Assembly: GCA_023055505.1 (NCBI GenBank)
Contig: JALIRH010000002.1
Span: forward strand, 41,396,233 to 41,460,232
Length of the DNA stretch: 64,000 nt
Source of the DNA: Callipepla californica brunnescens
Taxonomy: Eukaryota > Chordata > Aves > Galliformes > Odontophoridae
Direction of reading: 5' to 3'
Shown: positions 24,600 to 38,331 of the stretch, piece by piece
Layout of the letters: each line of letters starts with the position of its first letter
Position numbering within the stretch: the stretch's first letter is position 1
The notes under the pieces: generated by a model
What the model was told of the DNA's origin: nothing
Seen by the model: only the letters and a program-made list of their open reading frames with translations
Databases searched by the model: none
Position numbers and translations under genes: made by a program

Positions 24600-27500
24600 A
24601 TTGGGATGCATGTAACAAATACATGCTGTTGAATTCCACCTCTGATTTTGTTAAGAAATTTCTGTCAGGTAATTCGAGTCATCTACAGTAAACTTTTATT
24701 AAATAATTCTCCTAACTTCTAATTTTCTTGGTACTCAGCCTGAGGAAAGATGTTTTGGTTTCAAAGAGGTTGAGTATTTACCACTGCGATCAAAGCCATG
24801 GAAGATACTTATGTATAGAAAATGTTTTAAACGTGCTAAAAGCTTTGAAAAATCAATGTCTATGTGTTACAAAGATTGAAACTTTAAAGTACAGTTTCTT
24901 CTATAATTCTTACTCATATGCAAATAGAGAATATTTTCTTACATTTCCTAAAAGTCTTTTTGAAGATGAATTCATTATACAGGTGAAGCAAACATTTCTG
25001 CAGTGTTTAGCTACCTGAGAAATCCAGATGGAAAGCTGAAAGGACTTTTTAAGCTTCACATTTAAGCCACATTCTGTGGCTACATACAAATTCTGTATCT
25101 GGAATCAACTTAGTAACAAGTGTCATCTGACAGAACTGCACCATCTCTATATCTCCAGTTACTTTTCCCTTTTTCTTTTGTCATTTTCATCAAAAAAAAA
25201 AAGAAATCTGCTGGGGTTGTTCACACCAGAGTATTGGTGTGTTTCAACCAGCAAAGATGGGTGAATTCTACAGGCAAGCAAGCCAAGAGGAAGAAGATAT
25301 TTTGCCACCAGAGAAGGAATTACACATGGTATGGTTAATAAAACATCAAGTACATAAACCACATATTAAATATATCTGTTCAATGGACATCTTCTGCAAT
25401 GAATGAGACTGGCAATCTACCAAAAAATTAGTTAGTACTAAGACCTGTAGAAAACCATACAAAGCACTTGTAACACGTGAACATTTAATACAGACAGTAG
25501 CTCATAATTCTTCGAGCAATCTTGATATTGGCATTTTCTAAATGATATAACCCTTATACTTGCTTTATGCATGTATATATATATTAATTGTCATATATTT
25601 TTTAGTAGTTTTAAGAAGGCAAAATGGTACTTTCTAACTGAGGAAAGTATAAGGCTCTCCAATTCTGTCAGACATATATTCAGGAAGACAATAGCTTGTA
25701 GTAAAGAAAAATATGGTACTCAAACAAGGAACATTACATTCTGTCTATATTTCACTTGAAACAATAGCTAAACATGCTGCTTATAACAGTCATTTTGGAC
25801 ATTGCCAGGGCTCTAGAGAGAGATGGAAAAGCTGCTGGGCCAAGCCGTCAGGTGTATTAATGAGATAAGGGAACTGGAGAGCTTCCTTGAAAATAGTTGT
25901 CTGGGAAGTTAGGAGGGGGGAGGTTAGGTTGTTCATTTTTTTTCCTTTTTAGGCCACACATGCTCAAAGAAAGATTCATATTCCATCTCTCAAAGGAACA
26001 CACATAGTAAACCAGTAAGTAATACCAAAAAATTGTAAGCAGTGCCCAGCAACTTCAGCTCTCAGTGGATATATGTACAGAGATGATGAAAAGGAAGCTA
26101 AATAGCAAATTGAATAACACAGTCTCTAAAATAAATCACGGTATTCAGTTCAAGTGTAACAAACGTTCTCAGCATAATTTTTGGCAAAATAATGAGTAAC
26201 TATTGCCAACTCTGCACAGTCTTGTAAATTCATTTCATTTTTAAAAGTTGTGTTCCTTCACTTCTGGAGAAAAAAAGTCAGTGTCTGGAGAATGCTGAAG
26301 TATATACCTCCTTTCCATGTCAGATATTCCACATATAGTTGTCTGTCTTGCTTATTCTCTTGGAAAAAATAAATCCATGAAAACAATTAGTTAAGTGGAA
26401 GTTATATGTTTGATGGTTCAGCAAAGCAGAATTATTTCCAAATGTGGATGTGCTAACCTTTGTTGATAAGTTCAAGTAATTTAGATTACTCATGCAACCT
26501 AGAAATTACTCAGAAAAAAAAAATACCTCTTCACTTACAAAATGACCTCAGCTCATTTTTTCTTTTAATAATGATCTTTGCTTGCTTAAAACATGCACAG
26601 GTTGTTCTGCAATCATTTGTCATAGAAAAAAATAGAGATCTAAAGAATTTTCAGTATTTCTGTTTAATCTGTTACCAGTCAGTTCAAGCCCTTTACACTC
26701 CACCAGTATTTCTTTCCACTAAAGATGACAGGACACATTCCAGAAAAAGGCTTTGAGCTACAGCTTTCTTCAGTTAATGAAATCCTTTAACTTTTTATAT
26801 GAAAAATAAATAATATGAATATATAGTTTGCATATGTGTTTATCTTCTTTCAAAGTCAGTGATTTTTGGATCTTTTCTCTCCTAAATCTTTGGGATTTTC
26901 TGGGAAAAAGAAATCACACAAAAAATAAATGCTTTGTACATTAAAAAATAAAATAAAAATAACTCATTATGATTTTATTAACATGAGATGATCATATCTT
27001 TTTTGAAACACCTCTATGCAAGTGTAAACTACAAAATGCTCTCAGATCTTTAGATCAAAAAGCTCATAGCTTTGAAAGTCAGCCTCAGTTAACTGCAGAA
27101 ACTTCTTCATATTTAGATATTTTATGATTGCTACAATTTTGAATATTTTAGTCAAGACAGAGATTGATGGAAAGTGGAATAAAATAATTCCTGCATGACT
27201 TTGTGGTCATACAGATTCTAAGAAGGTTAAAGAACAATTCTGTTTGTAGAAGTTAATTTTTGAAGTCTTAGTAAGCAAGAATATTAACCTATTAAGACAC
27301 TTGCATAAATTTCTTCAGAAATTCTGTCCCTGCTGATCTCACTAATACTTTGCTTTGACGTAACTGGGGCTCGTGTATCGAGCTGTTCAAGATGACTAGA
27401 TTTGCCCTCATTCTATCTGAGAAAGAATGCCTTTTCTTCCAACCAAATGAGGTATCTCCAACCCAGTCTCCTACACCATGAAAGCAAGAATGTGTTCAGC

Positions 27501-30500
27501 AAAATGTTAATGGCATTGGTGATTAAATGCTTTTCAATATCAGTGCATCACAAGATATCCCCATTTAGTAGATTTGGTGAAGAAAAGAGCAGAATAAAGC
27601 CTGGATGTGCAAATCTTTTATCTTTTTCCAAATTGAAAACAAACGTTCAAGAATTATGTACTTGATAAATGAAGGTAGCATCCATGTCTGTCTTGTTAAC
27701 CCATTAATTTGTTCACACCTCAAAATTATGTAACACGTGTTCTTGTCAAATGTTAATCAACATTAGGGATTTTGTGTCACTACACACCTGTGATCTATTT
27801 CTTCATTCTCTGACTATGTGTTGTCTCCTAAGAAGGAAAACATTGCTTAAAAGACAGAGCATAAAATTGCAGTAATGAGAGGAAACAGTGAGAAAACAAA
27901 CATTTTGGATCATGTCAATATTGGAGAGTTATATTTAGGCACACTCAGTTGGGACATACGAAAGGTAATTAACTGTGGGTGCTTGATGGATCAAAAGTCA
28001 GAAAATTAGATTTAGAAGCCTTGCATTTCATTTCCTACTCTGCTGCAGACTTTCTAGGTTTGTGTTCAATTTATTTTTACTTTTGACTTCAATTCAATTC
28101 CCCAAATGCAAAGCTAAGTATGATAGCACTTAACCAACACATATCATTGATTATTATTATCTTAACATTACAATGGCTTAGGGCATATAGATTTGGCTAA
28201 GGATAAGCAGAAGGGCAAGAGAAACAGAGGTTTCTGAGAAGCTGAATTGGCCTCAGAGGGAAGTCTCCAAAAGTAATTATGTACATTTAAGAAATGCTCT
28301 TCTTTGAGAGGGTTGCAATTCAGATTGCCATAATTTATGCTACAACATCACCCTGAGTATTTATTCCTTTAATCCCATCTTTTTTCTTTGTTTAAATCAG
28401 AGCCCTAGCACTCCTTTGGTCCAACTTTCTCTGCTGTAATAGAGTGATATTTATTAATACAGTGCCCTTTTAGTTTAAGTTCATAATTTAAAGCAACTAT
28501 GAAAGTCAAGACTCAGTAAAACCTACATCCGGAAGTTCACAGAGGCCCTAGTAAGGGTGGCACTTTTATTGAATTCAGTTCTAAATTAAATCACACAGTT
28601 TTGGTATTATATAGACTTAACTATCAAAAGTTGTTTCTTTTTCTGCTTCCATGAGTATAGTGCAGTTTGCAAAGGCGTAGCTGGTGATTGGATCTGTTTT
28701 TGTTGATAAGATTAATTTAAAAAAGTAATTTTCTAAGCCTTGTGTTTACTGCTCTCAGTGCGTGCTGATAAACTGCTGGAACATATGATGCTGCCCAGAA
28801 TCTCTGCACGGCCAGCCCTCTGAACTGCATTAAATCATGAGATTCCTCCTCACAGGAGACAGACAGGCCATGAAAAGGCATTTCAGAATGAATATTAGCA
28901 GTAGCAAAAACATTGTGAAAGATTATCCAATAGTTTAAGTTCAGACCCTCATTCTCTCTACTGTAAATCCACAAGCAGCTCAGCTGCATGCAGCTTTCCC
29001 ATACCTTTTCAGTACCCCTGTATAGCACTTCTTCATATGATCCTTCTATAGGTTGCTGATTAGAACTGGGTAGTATAGCCTAACAGAGTTGCGATCCTTT
29101 TATTAGGTACACAACCCCCGTTATTAGCATCACCTGCTCCAATACTACCTCTTAAAAAGCATCTGAAAAACTGCACAGCCCTCTTTCCCACTTCTTCAGG
29201 TCATGTTCTTGATGTGTCCATTTGAATGGAACAGTTTATCCTCAGGGAAGTGAAAGTCACACTTCAGTTAATGACAATGCTGAGTACAGTAGCGGGCAAT
29301 GTAAAGGCTAACAGGAATATTTTGCAGCTGATATATTAACAAAATCACCCAGCTTCCCTGACAAGAGAACTTTTGCTCTCCACCTATTTGGTCTTGCTGC
29401 CATATAAACCAACATAAAATAAAAATCAGAAGCATAAATTTAACTCGGGGAAGTACTCGCTAAGCAGTACTCAAAGATATGAGGAAATATTTCCAAATAT
29501 TTTTAAATTGGTTTTCTCATCTATAAATGTTGATCCCATTTTGATAAAGTGTTCTGTTCATAACATACTCAATAACTTCCAAAGCCAGTTATAATTTACA
29601 GCTTTAGCATGGCTTCAAACTACTCTGATATTGTCTTGGAGCTACAGTTCATTCAAATCAATTAAACTGCTTAGAGCAAGCTATAAGTACAATGGAAAAG
29701 CACTGAGATTTGTTCACTAAGAAGCAAGAAAAATCAAGCATTGATCAGTAAGCTTCTTCCAGGTGTTCTGAAAATGTCTACATACATAACATTTGGACTG
29801 GTATGATAGGTGGTACCAAAATGACATCTTCAACAAATGAAAAAAACAATATGGAGTGTTTAAAATCATTTAACCAAGGAGTTGCATTATATTTCTATGT
29901 AATAAAGATATAGCAGGTGTCTATTATCCTATGAAAAAAATTGATTTTTTAATATGGGTGTATAGAATGGACTGAATCCACATTCATAACTGAATTTATG
30001 ACCACTCTTGTTATACATTAGGAGAGTTTTGCAACTTATACTAAAATAAAGTACTGAAATTCGACTGCAAAATGCATGTCGCAGAAACAAGACATGCCTA
30101 TAAAATCATAGAAATTATGAGTTTAATCTAACATATTGCATACTACTTCATGCTAAGCATCCTTTCCCTAATCCTACTTTTTATGATATAATATACATTA
30201 ATTAAAGGTTTATGTCTAGACTTTCACTATTTTTTCTATGTTTAAAGCAGGACTTTAAAAGCTGTTCCAAGGAAGGTGCTGGGGATTTCTTAGATTTTCC
30301 TCTTTGAGTATTTGAAAACAAGAAAAATTAGCCTGATACATTTTCAGACAGATTTGCTTGAGATATTTTTCTGCGGAGTACAAAAAAATACTCTTTTTCC
30401 CTTGATGTCAGCTCCAGCTCTCACACCAAAAGCCAGCTCAATATGTAGCAAGAAAAACAACAAATATGCCAGTAACCAAATTTTTAGTTCAGAGAAATAA

Positions 30501-30852
30501 AGGTGAAATCTCCCTCTGTAGCATCTACACTCCTAAAAATTGGTTGTTTTTTTTTTTTTTCAAACTTTGCCATCTCAATATGCTTTCCTGTTTTCGTTTC
30601 CCGTCTCCTTTTTTCTCATATAGTTTTAAAAAACAACCAGAAAAGAAACTCTCTACAGGAGATTCTCATTGATTTCTTCTAAAGTTCATCTGGTGTGATT
30701 CAGTTCTTAGGATTTTGAGTGATAGAAAATCCACCATTTAACCCAGCTGAAATAATAAAAACTGACCAGGACCATAATCATATCCCTACACAGTTACACA
30801 GTTTCACACAGATTCTGCAAGCCTAAGAAAAGATATTGCAAACAGAACCCAG

Positions 30853-30893
30853 AAAAAAAAAAAAAAAAAAAAAAACAAAAAAAAAAAAAAAAA
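30853..30893. repeat. Interrupted poly-A tract
   Basis: Two A runs (23 and 17 bases) are separated by a single C. There is no retrocopied body or polyadenylation signal of note immediately upstream. Confidence 0.9.
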
Positions 30894-33800
30894 CCATAAG
30901 TACAACAGATTAAGTGGAATATAGTCCAAAAATATATTGTAGAAGGTTTCTTAAATCAAGTCAAACACTGATAATCTGGTTGGTACACTATTTGGGTCCA
31001 GCAGCACGTCCAGCTGTGAGAAATGTCATCCACAGTATACTAGTCACTTACAACATTTCCTATGACAGAACCACAGTTGTCCACATTTAGACATGGAATG
31101 AAAGCTAGCCACTGATAGATAAATCACTGTTTAAACAGCAGGGAGAATGGGAAATTATTCCACTCCCAACTTTACTCCTGTTGGAACATAACTGTAGCAC
31201 TTGGCCTTTGAACTTGCCTATGGCAAATGTCACCAAAGGTAATACAAGTTGTGTGGTCCAGCAGCCCAGAGCACCAGAGTGAAGCATTCGGAAACTTTCT
31301 CCAGAGGCAGCAATCCTTGTAGTCCCATTTCATATCCTATATGTCACAGGCATAAGGTCATTTGAAGACATTTAGGAGAAACAGTAGTATTAGTTCAGTC
31401 TGGTCTTCTTTCTTAATTTCCTTTAGTAAAACCCATCTTTGAGTTAAAAGGCAATGTCTTCTGGTGTAAAAAGGAATTCAGTTCGTGATTCTGATGGCTC
31501 TCATAATCAAATAGCATAAATCATATAGGTAAGCTATAGATGCAGTTGTTTTAATTGGTACATTTTTAATCATACATGCCAAGATACATCTACTAATGAG
31601 TGATGATACAACTGGAGAAAGGAGTGTGATATTGAGCCTTAGGAATTCTGTGTTAAGTATGACTGTATTACTGATCTGCAAGGACTTTAGCAACTATCTC
31701 ACATTGAGGAAAAAACTCCTGAAGCACTCATATATTTCACTATAAACATATGAGTTGCCTATAGACATTTTGAAGTAGCTTTCTGAATCAGAGCGTTCTC
31801 ATCCAGGTAGTTTTGTATCTCTACCTGGACAATAGACTAGTGAACCTAATTGTACTCCCACAGAAGCACAAGGATAATTTAAAAACAGTTTGGAGTTAGA
31901 AGACATCACTCACATCATTATCTTGAGACAACTATTGTTCATAAATAGAGACGAATAACATAGGAATAAAAAAACTCCATGTAATGTTAGTGATGCATTT
32001 GATGGTCCAGTTCAGTAGTCGATCAACTGCATATGAAGATTTCCCCAGAGACTATCATCATTACTGGCATAGATCTCACCACAATTCAACACATTTATTG
32101 CTCTGCCACTTTTCACAGATGGCTGTGGCACTAGTTCTCCACAGCTTTTTTTAGAAACTGTATTTTAAAGAAAACAAGCTGGACTAACAAATCTTTGTAA
32201 AGTCCTAACATAAATTCATAAAAGGGTAGAAAAACTCTGTTAAGAGTGAAATGTACCATATGCCTTCAAACAACTATGTATCATGTAGAAGCACCTTTGT
32301 GACTGTCTTATTGCTCCCAACTGTACCAGGATATCTGTAGAGATAAAATTTTACTCCAAGGTCTACATTTCTCTCTTTTTATTATTTTTGTCAGTTCTGT
32401 ATTACACACTTTTAGTGGGAGATCTTGCATAGATAAATAGAGCTAGGTAATTAATGGATTTGTAGATGGCCCCTACTATGAAAATTTTCAGTTCAAGAAT
32501 GCAAGCCAATTTTAACTCATAGGGCTGAGTTTTTAACCTACTTGCTTTTTATAGGACTTATTAAAGATAAAAGTAATGTATGGAGAGTCACTGTCTTTGA
32601 GTGTATGTTATAACCCTTATTTGCATACTAAAAGAGACTGTGCATAAGCTTAATAGTAATCATAAATGTATATTAATGAAGACACATGAAAACATATACC
32701 ATGTAAGGAACAAAATCTAAGTTATTAATGTTGACAGTTTCAATAAAGATTAGGTTATGTATGTTAATATTATTATAAATCCGTATTGTTATTCATAGGC
32801 TTATATTAATATTGTCATTATGAATCATACTCTGTCAGTTCCCATGAGAAAATAAAGATACATGATGGAAATACATAGTGGCAAAGTGGCAGTGTCGTGC
32901 TTATATTAATGTCAAATTCAAATTAAAATTAGTTCTAAAATTAGTGGCAAAGGCATCATTTCACATTTAAAAATAATAAGCATTCCCATTAATGTTGCTA
33001 ATAAATTGATACTGAAATAACAAGCTTTAATAATTACAGATTGTGTTTATTATCAAAATAAATGGAAAAATAACCTTTTGAAGTTGTCATTTCTGGCCAA
33101 TGAGCAAAGAAAATAATGTGCAGTCTGCCTATCAAAATGATGGTCTTGGCCACGTTTCCTTATGACACTTATTTTGTCCTACTATGGGCTTAAGGATTTT
33201 GTTCTGGTTACTTTTAATCCTTATGCCTCAAAAGCCTTTTTCACAGCTTACTGAATGGTATGGACAGCGCTGGGATCTGACCTCAGCATAGTCACTGAGT
33301 ATCTTCAGGTTCACCTGAAGCATTTGGTTTTTAGCCTAGGAGAACATAACTTTGCCTGGGGACCTCATAGCAGAAATGCACAAGAAAACCGTAGTCTAAA
33401 AAATGTTTGAATGTTCCGCTTAATGTGCAGTATTAAAATAAAACGCTGTCTGTTAGATAAATTTTCAGACAATCAGTTTTCACATAAATTGGTGACGGTG
33501 CTACACTTCAGTCATCTTTTTCTGAAACCTCAAAAAATGCAGACAATATATGCTTTACCTTCTCCCATTCTTCCTTCCAAACTTTCCTTTAGGAAGGAAG
33601 AGGAACCATTTCTAGCTCAGGGAAAGGAACACAGACAAGCTACATAGCAACCTGCAGCCTAAGCCTGCCATGAGATCAGCCTTTAAATACTGCCTTTCAG
33701 TGAAGCAGCTGACCTACCTCCTGTAAGAACGTGAAAGTATGTTTCATTTCTGTGTTTTGTCAGCACTCGTTTATCTCATTCTACTAACTCTCCTTCAATT

Positions 33801-36548
33801 GAGTTGAATGTCTGCAAAATGAATCTGGGACTCAAACGTGTTGTTGACATTCTCTGCCCTCACCCAAGAATACTTTTTTTTTTCTGTTGTCAAAGATCCA
33901 TGACATTTAAATTCTGTATTCCAGAACAATCTTTTAGAAATCCAGAGAAAGAACCACAGTGCCATTGAGGGTATCAGTCTCATTAAAACCAACTGACAAA
34001 GCCAGTTAGAATAACATGAGTTTTCTTTAACATTTTATTTCTTATCTTTTTACAAGTGACTTTCTGACACTCTGTAGTAGGTCATTTTCAAGATGTTTGC
34101 ATGGGTTGCCAGAACAACAATAATCTCCATGATGGTAAAACAATATGGGCCTTGGATGTATTTCCAAGTTTGTCAGGAATTTATGTGAACCATTTTAACA
34201 AGGCTAGTAGTTTCTATTTTATATAGAAGTGAAAAATGTAACAGACTCTTCCAATTGGAATCCAAACTGTCGATTTCTACCCAACCACGTTCATGCCATC
34301 ACGAGTCTAGAGAGATTCCAGACTGGTCGGTATATATTTCTGCTCACCATTTCTTATTGTTCACTCAAGGCAAAGCTTTTCTTTGACGTTTTGGCCTTAA
34401 GAAAATAGCATTAGTAGAATCTTTGTCTCTGGGGTCTACAGACATTCAAGCTTGAAGAAAATAATTCCAGCACTCTGAAAAAAAGGCATTTCCTTGAACA
34501 GATGTCCTTTTCAGTGACACCTGATAAACCTCCTGTGATTTAATGGCAATACTTTTTAGGCCTACTTCTTGCTAACCTTTATGTCAGACTTTTCACTGCA
34601 TATTTTTCCTTTTATTTCTGGTTCCAAATAATTTTACTCTTGTGAGCATTTATGGACCTAATGGGGAGTATATAACCACTATACAACTACGCCTTTTCTC
34701 TTCTTCACATTAACAGTTCCCCTCCCTCTTATTCATATAATTATGAAGATGATAATAAGAAAGATGTGATAAATGCATATCTGGCAGTATATGATTACTC
34801 TGATGCATGCTCTGCAGTATTTTCCCCAATTTAACTTTAAAAGTGATAGCATTCCAATAGGGAAAATATTTCTGTTAAAAAATACACTTTTTTCCAGCCT
34901 TTTCCAGCATTTTTCTATTAAATCACAATATAATTCTAATTCTAAATCATTATATTTGTCATGTATCATCTATGCAGTTCCATATTGGCTATGTGGGTAA
35001 GTAAAACGCTGGGAATCATTAAATTTTTCCTGAACTTTAACTCTCTCCTTCCATCCTTGTAACACTTTTCCTTCCCTTAATTCACCTGCTTTTATTGATA
35101 CCTCGCTGTAAGTAATAGAACAGAATGAAATAGTCTGATGTGATCTGACCAGAGAGGTGCAATGAAAATGCTGCTGTGCAGATTGATTGTTCTGTTGGCT
35201 TACTACACAAAATCACTCTGTTTTTTATTGCCACTGCATTGCATTGCTAGCTCCTACTTAGTTATCTACCTGCTCTCAACTGCAGATCATCTTATTAACA
35301 CTTCAAGAGGCTTGTAACAGAAGACCTCATGAAATCAGGTGGCATTAATTTTGCAGTAGTCTTATTCTTCAGTCCTGCCTAACTTTCTAACTCTTTTTAA
35401 TTTCTAAACATCTAAAGAGTTTTCTTGTGCAAGAGAAACTGAAAGAAGTGTACCAAGGAACTTGCCGGTCCCTCTAAATGTCATGCAAGGGATTCTGAGC
35501 ATAGACAAATCTCTTTTTCTCTTGGTTCCTATGGAAACCTCCACCTTTACTCTTCTTTATCGCCATATAGGTTATTTCTACTGTCTCTAGGTATTTTCTT
35601 TCTCTGCTTCCCAAAATGCTTGAATTGAATATACTTTCCATATTTTCTTTTTATGTGATTTGACACTTTCTATGTCATTGAAAGAAACATTTAGCAAGAT
35701 TTCAAGAGAATATTTCCCCCACCCTTGGAAAAATCTCCATAACTTCACTGTGGTAAAAGATGGGTTGTCAGGATTTCTACACAGACATGTTCTTATTTGA
35801 GATGCTCATCGCTGAGACAGGTGACTGTGTATCTGAAGAACATTTGCAGCCTCTCTTCAGCACTGAAATCACATATTTGTTTGTAAAATTAATCAAGGTA
35901 ATAACTGCAAGCATCTGTTTATCTGCAGGCAGAAATGTGAAATACAAGTTGAGCAGGCAATTTTCAACACTTTGCTTCTTCTTCTAGAGCAAAGTGATAC
36001 TTGTGATAGATGCAGCGCATTAAATCTAATTGTAGCATTAGAAAAAGCATAATTTCAGAAGAAAACATTGTAGACTATGAGTGAGACTATACCTTCAAGC
36101 CATGAAGAGATCATTTTAGTCTTTATGCATTTGTTATTAAAGAAAAAGGAATGGGACTCAGGAAAAAAGTTCTTTTCTGAATGTCTGGTTTGAAATAATC
36201 CTGTATCTACATATATTATTAGATCTCTTTATATCACCTGGCTAAGAGCAACTTCTAGCTGACCTCTAAATTGAAGGTTCTTTGCATACTTAGTTATAGC
36301 ACTACTTCTGCTTCATAATAACCGGGAGTTGTTTTTAATAAGAATTGTATTAATAATGAAAATTACAGCGTGGTTTCATTAATAATTATATGAATAAAGT
36401 CTAGGTGCAACAAAATCTGAGTGCAAACAGAAATCTACATCTGTGGATGAAGGAGAGGTGTTTTAAATCAGTCCTAACACCAAAACCAATTACATCCCCA
36501 AGTTATGAAATTACCACTAAGCAGCAGTGAAGGAACTACATATTGAAG

Positions 36549-36923
36549 TCAGATAAGAAAGTAAGCTGAAGAGCAAGCATTGGGCATATTTCTTAGAAAA
36601 GTAAGGCCCAAGTAACAGACTATCAGATTTTTTTGCAGCCTTTGCATTCTTACTAGATGATTCACAGAGAAGATAGTCACATTTATCATTTTAAAACATG
36701 AAAGAATTTCAGTCAGGACTTGCATTTGGGGGCATGTAAGTCTCAAGGTTGTCTTTTTGCCAATGTGCTGTAACATTATTGCACTCAGACTGCACTGCTG
36801 ACAGTCACTGTTCTGCCGAAATGACAGAAAATAGGGAACAAGAGTAAGCAGTTTCACTTCTTTTGCACAAAATGTCAACTTAGCCGTTATCTTACGGCCT
36901 AAGTGATTAGCAGAAATACACAA
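36549..36923 (-). other. Unassigned 124-codon open frame
   Basis: The peptide is mixed hydrophobic with scattered Cys and no recognised motif. There is no promoter or splice support. I list it only because it is among the longer frames in the window and consider chance most likely. Confidence 0.1.
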
Positions 36924-37423
36924 TCATTTCTGAAGCCGTTTACTGTATCTGCCACAGAGGCAGCTAAATTCCCAAGCTGTCTGAAATCCTTTGCTTCCGA
37001 TTCTCAGGGTTGCCTGCTTATATTAGAAAGGATGCTTTAGTCTCTCACAGTGATTTTGCTGCCAATTTTTTGCTTTATCTTCTAACTCACTTCCCTTTAA
37101 GTAACGTTCTCTTTTACCAGGGGGGATGAAGTGATCAGACACTTTTCAGTATGAAGAAACCACCAATCAAGTATCTGTTGCATAATTTAAATATGCGGCA
37201 AGGGAGAAACTACCAGTACAATTCCATCGTGTTGTTTACCCAGTGTACCCAGACAAATTCCCTAAAGGCACTGTAAGCATATTAAAAAAAAAAAAAAAGT
37301 TGCCTTTTCCATCTTCCTCTTACTCACTGGGCTTTCTTCCAAAATACTAGAGGTCAGTCTGAGGGGCTTTTTATGACTTAGTCCTTAGAATCTAGGATTA
37401 ACACTTGTGTTTTTCTTCACTTC

Positions 37424-37670
<247 letters not shown>

Positions 37671-38090
37671 CATTTCTTTCTGTTTTACAATTTTTTCTTC
37701 TAAAGAGAAAGTTGGATTTTTGGCTCTGTTGGGAATTACATTTTCATTTCTTTCTTCCAGATGTGGCTGGCTTTCAAAGACCTTTAATTATCTAATATAA
37801 AATTGCCTGATTTGTCTGTTCAATGTCTCATGTAAAACAGAATGCTTAAATCTGCACTTTCTGACAGAATAGCTAAAGTAATATTTTATTTTCTAATTCT
37901 GAGATGATTTATTATGATAAATAAATTACCTTATTATGGTAGTGAAATACTTCAGTAATTGTTATAATATTGGCTCCAGGGCTAGTTTTTGTACTGAGTT
38001 AGCTCAGTTCAGTGTTGTTAAAAACACATGCTACTGTAGTAATAAAAATACTTTGTTTATATATTTTCTTTAAGCATGGTACAGCCTAGA
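37671..38090. other. Non-genic stretch
   Basis: Nothing is recognised. AT-rich sequence lies between the GAAA tract and the LTR-like segment. Confidence 0.5.
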
Positions 38091-38306
38091 TCACCTGTTA
38101 AATGTACATGCGTTGAGGTAGAGACATTTTTCAGAGAACTTTATCAAGCAAAACATATAGTTAATTTTCTTTGATGTGGATGTTGGACAAACTCCAATAA
38201 AATCACTCTGATTCTCGATTGTTTTTATGAAACTAGATCCGAACACCGACTGTCGACCACCAGAAAAGTTGGAAATTGCACCATCAAACACTAAAAACAG
38301 TTACAT
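38091..38306 (+). mobile_element. Possible endogenous-retrovirus LTR 3' part
   Basis: A polyadenylation-type motif (CCAATAAAATCACTCTGATT) at about 38195 is followed by a segment with several CpGs (CTCGATT, CCGAAC, ACCGAC, GTCGAC) in otherwise CpG-poor DNA. An ACAGTTACA end follows, and two bases later TGGGGACACCATGGGGACTG. An LTR ending in CA, closely followed by TGG-initial sequence, is the usual layout of an LTR/primer-binding-site junction. I see no matching second LTR and cannot define the 5' edge; the left coordinate is a guess. No gag, pol or env frame is recognisable downstream, so at most this is a decayed fragment. Confidence 0.35.
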
Positions 38307-38331
38307 CTGGGGACACCATGGGGACTGTGTA
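38307..38331 (+). other. Primer-binding-site-like sequence
   Basis: TGGGGACACC directly follows the LTR-like end, as expected for a retroviral tRNA primer-binding site. I cannot assign the tRNA with confidence. The call depends entirely on the LTR call next to it. Confidence 0.25.

Larger units (their letters stand above)
24600..37423. other. Long AT-rich non-genic stretch
   Basis: No exon, RNA gene or recognisable transposon is visible in about 12.8 kb. All frames are under 105 codons without domain-like content. An interrupted poly-A tract lies at 30853-30893. TAAT-dense, very AT-rich DNA occurs at about 32600-33110. The 124-codon minus-strand frame at 36549-36923 is unassigned. It may be a gene desert or a large intron. 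Confidence 0.5.

Noticed and set aside
24364..24639. Cys/Phe/Val-rich minus-strand open frames
   Set aside because: They are translations of the CAAA microsatellite.
28717..29028. 103-codon minus-strand frame
   Set aside because: No domain-like composition or transcription context; within the range of chance.
30100..30140. AATCATAGAAATTATGAG, resembling a CR1 start
   Set aside because: The similarity stops after about 20 bases.
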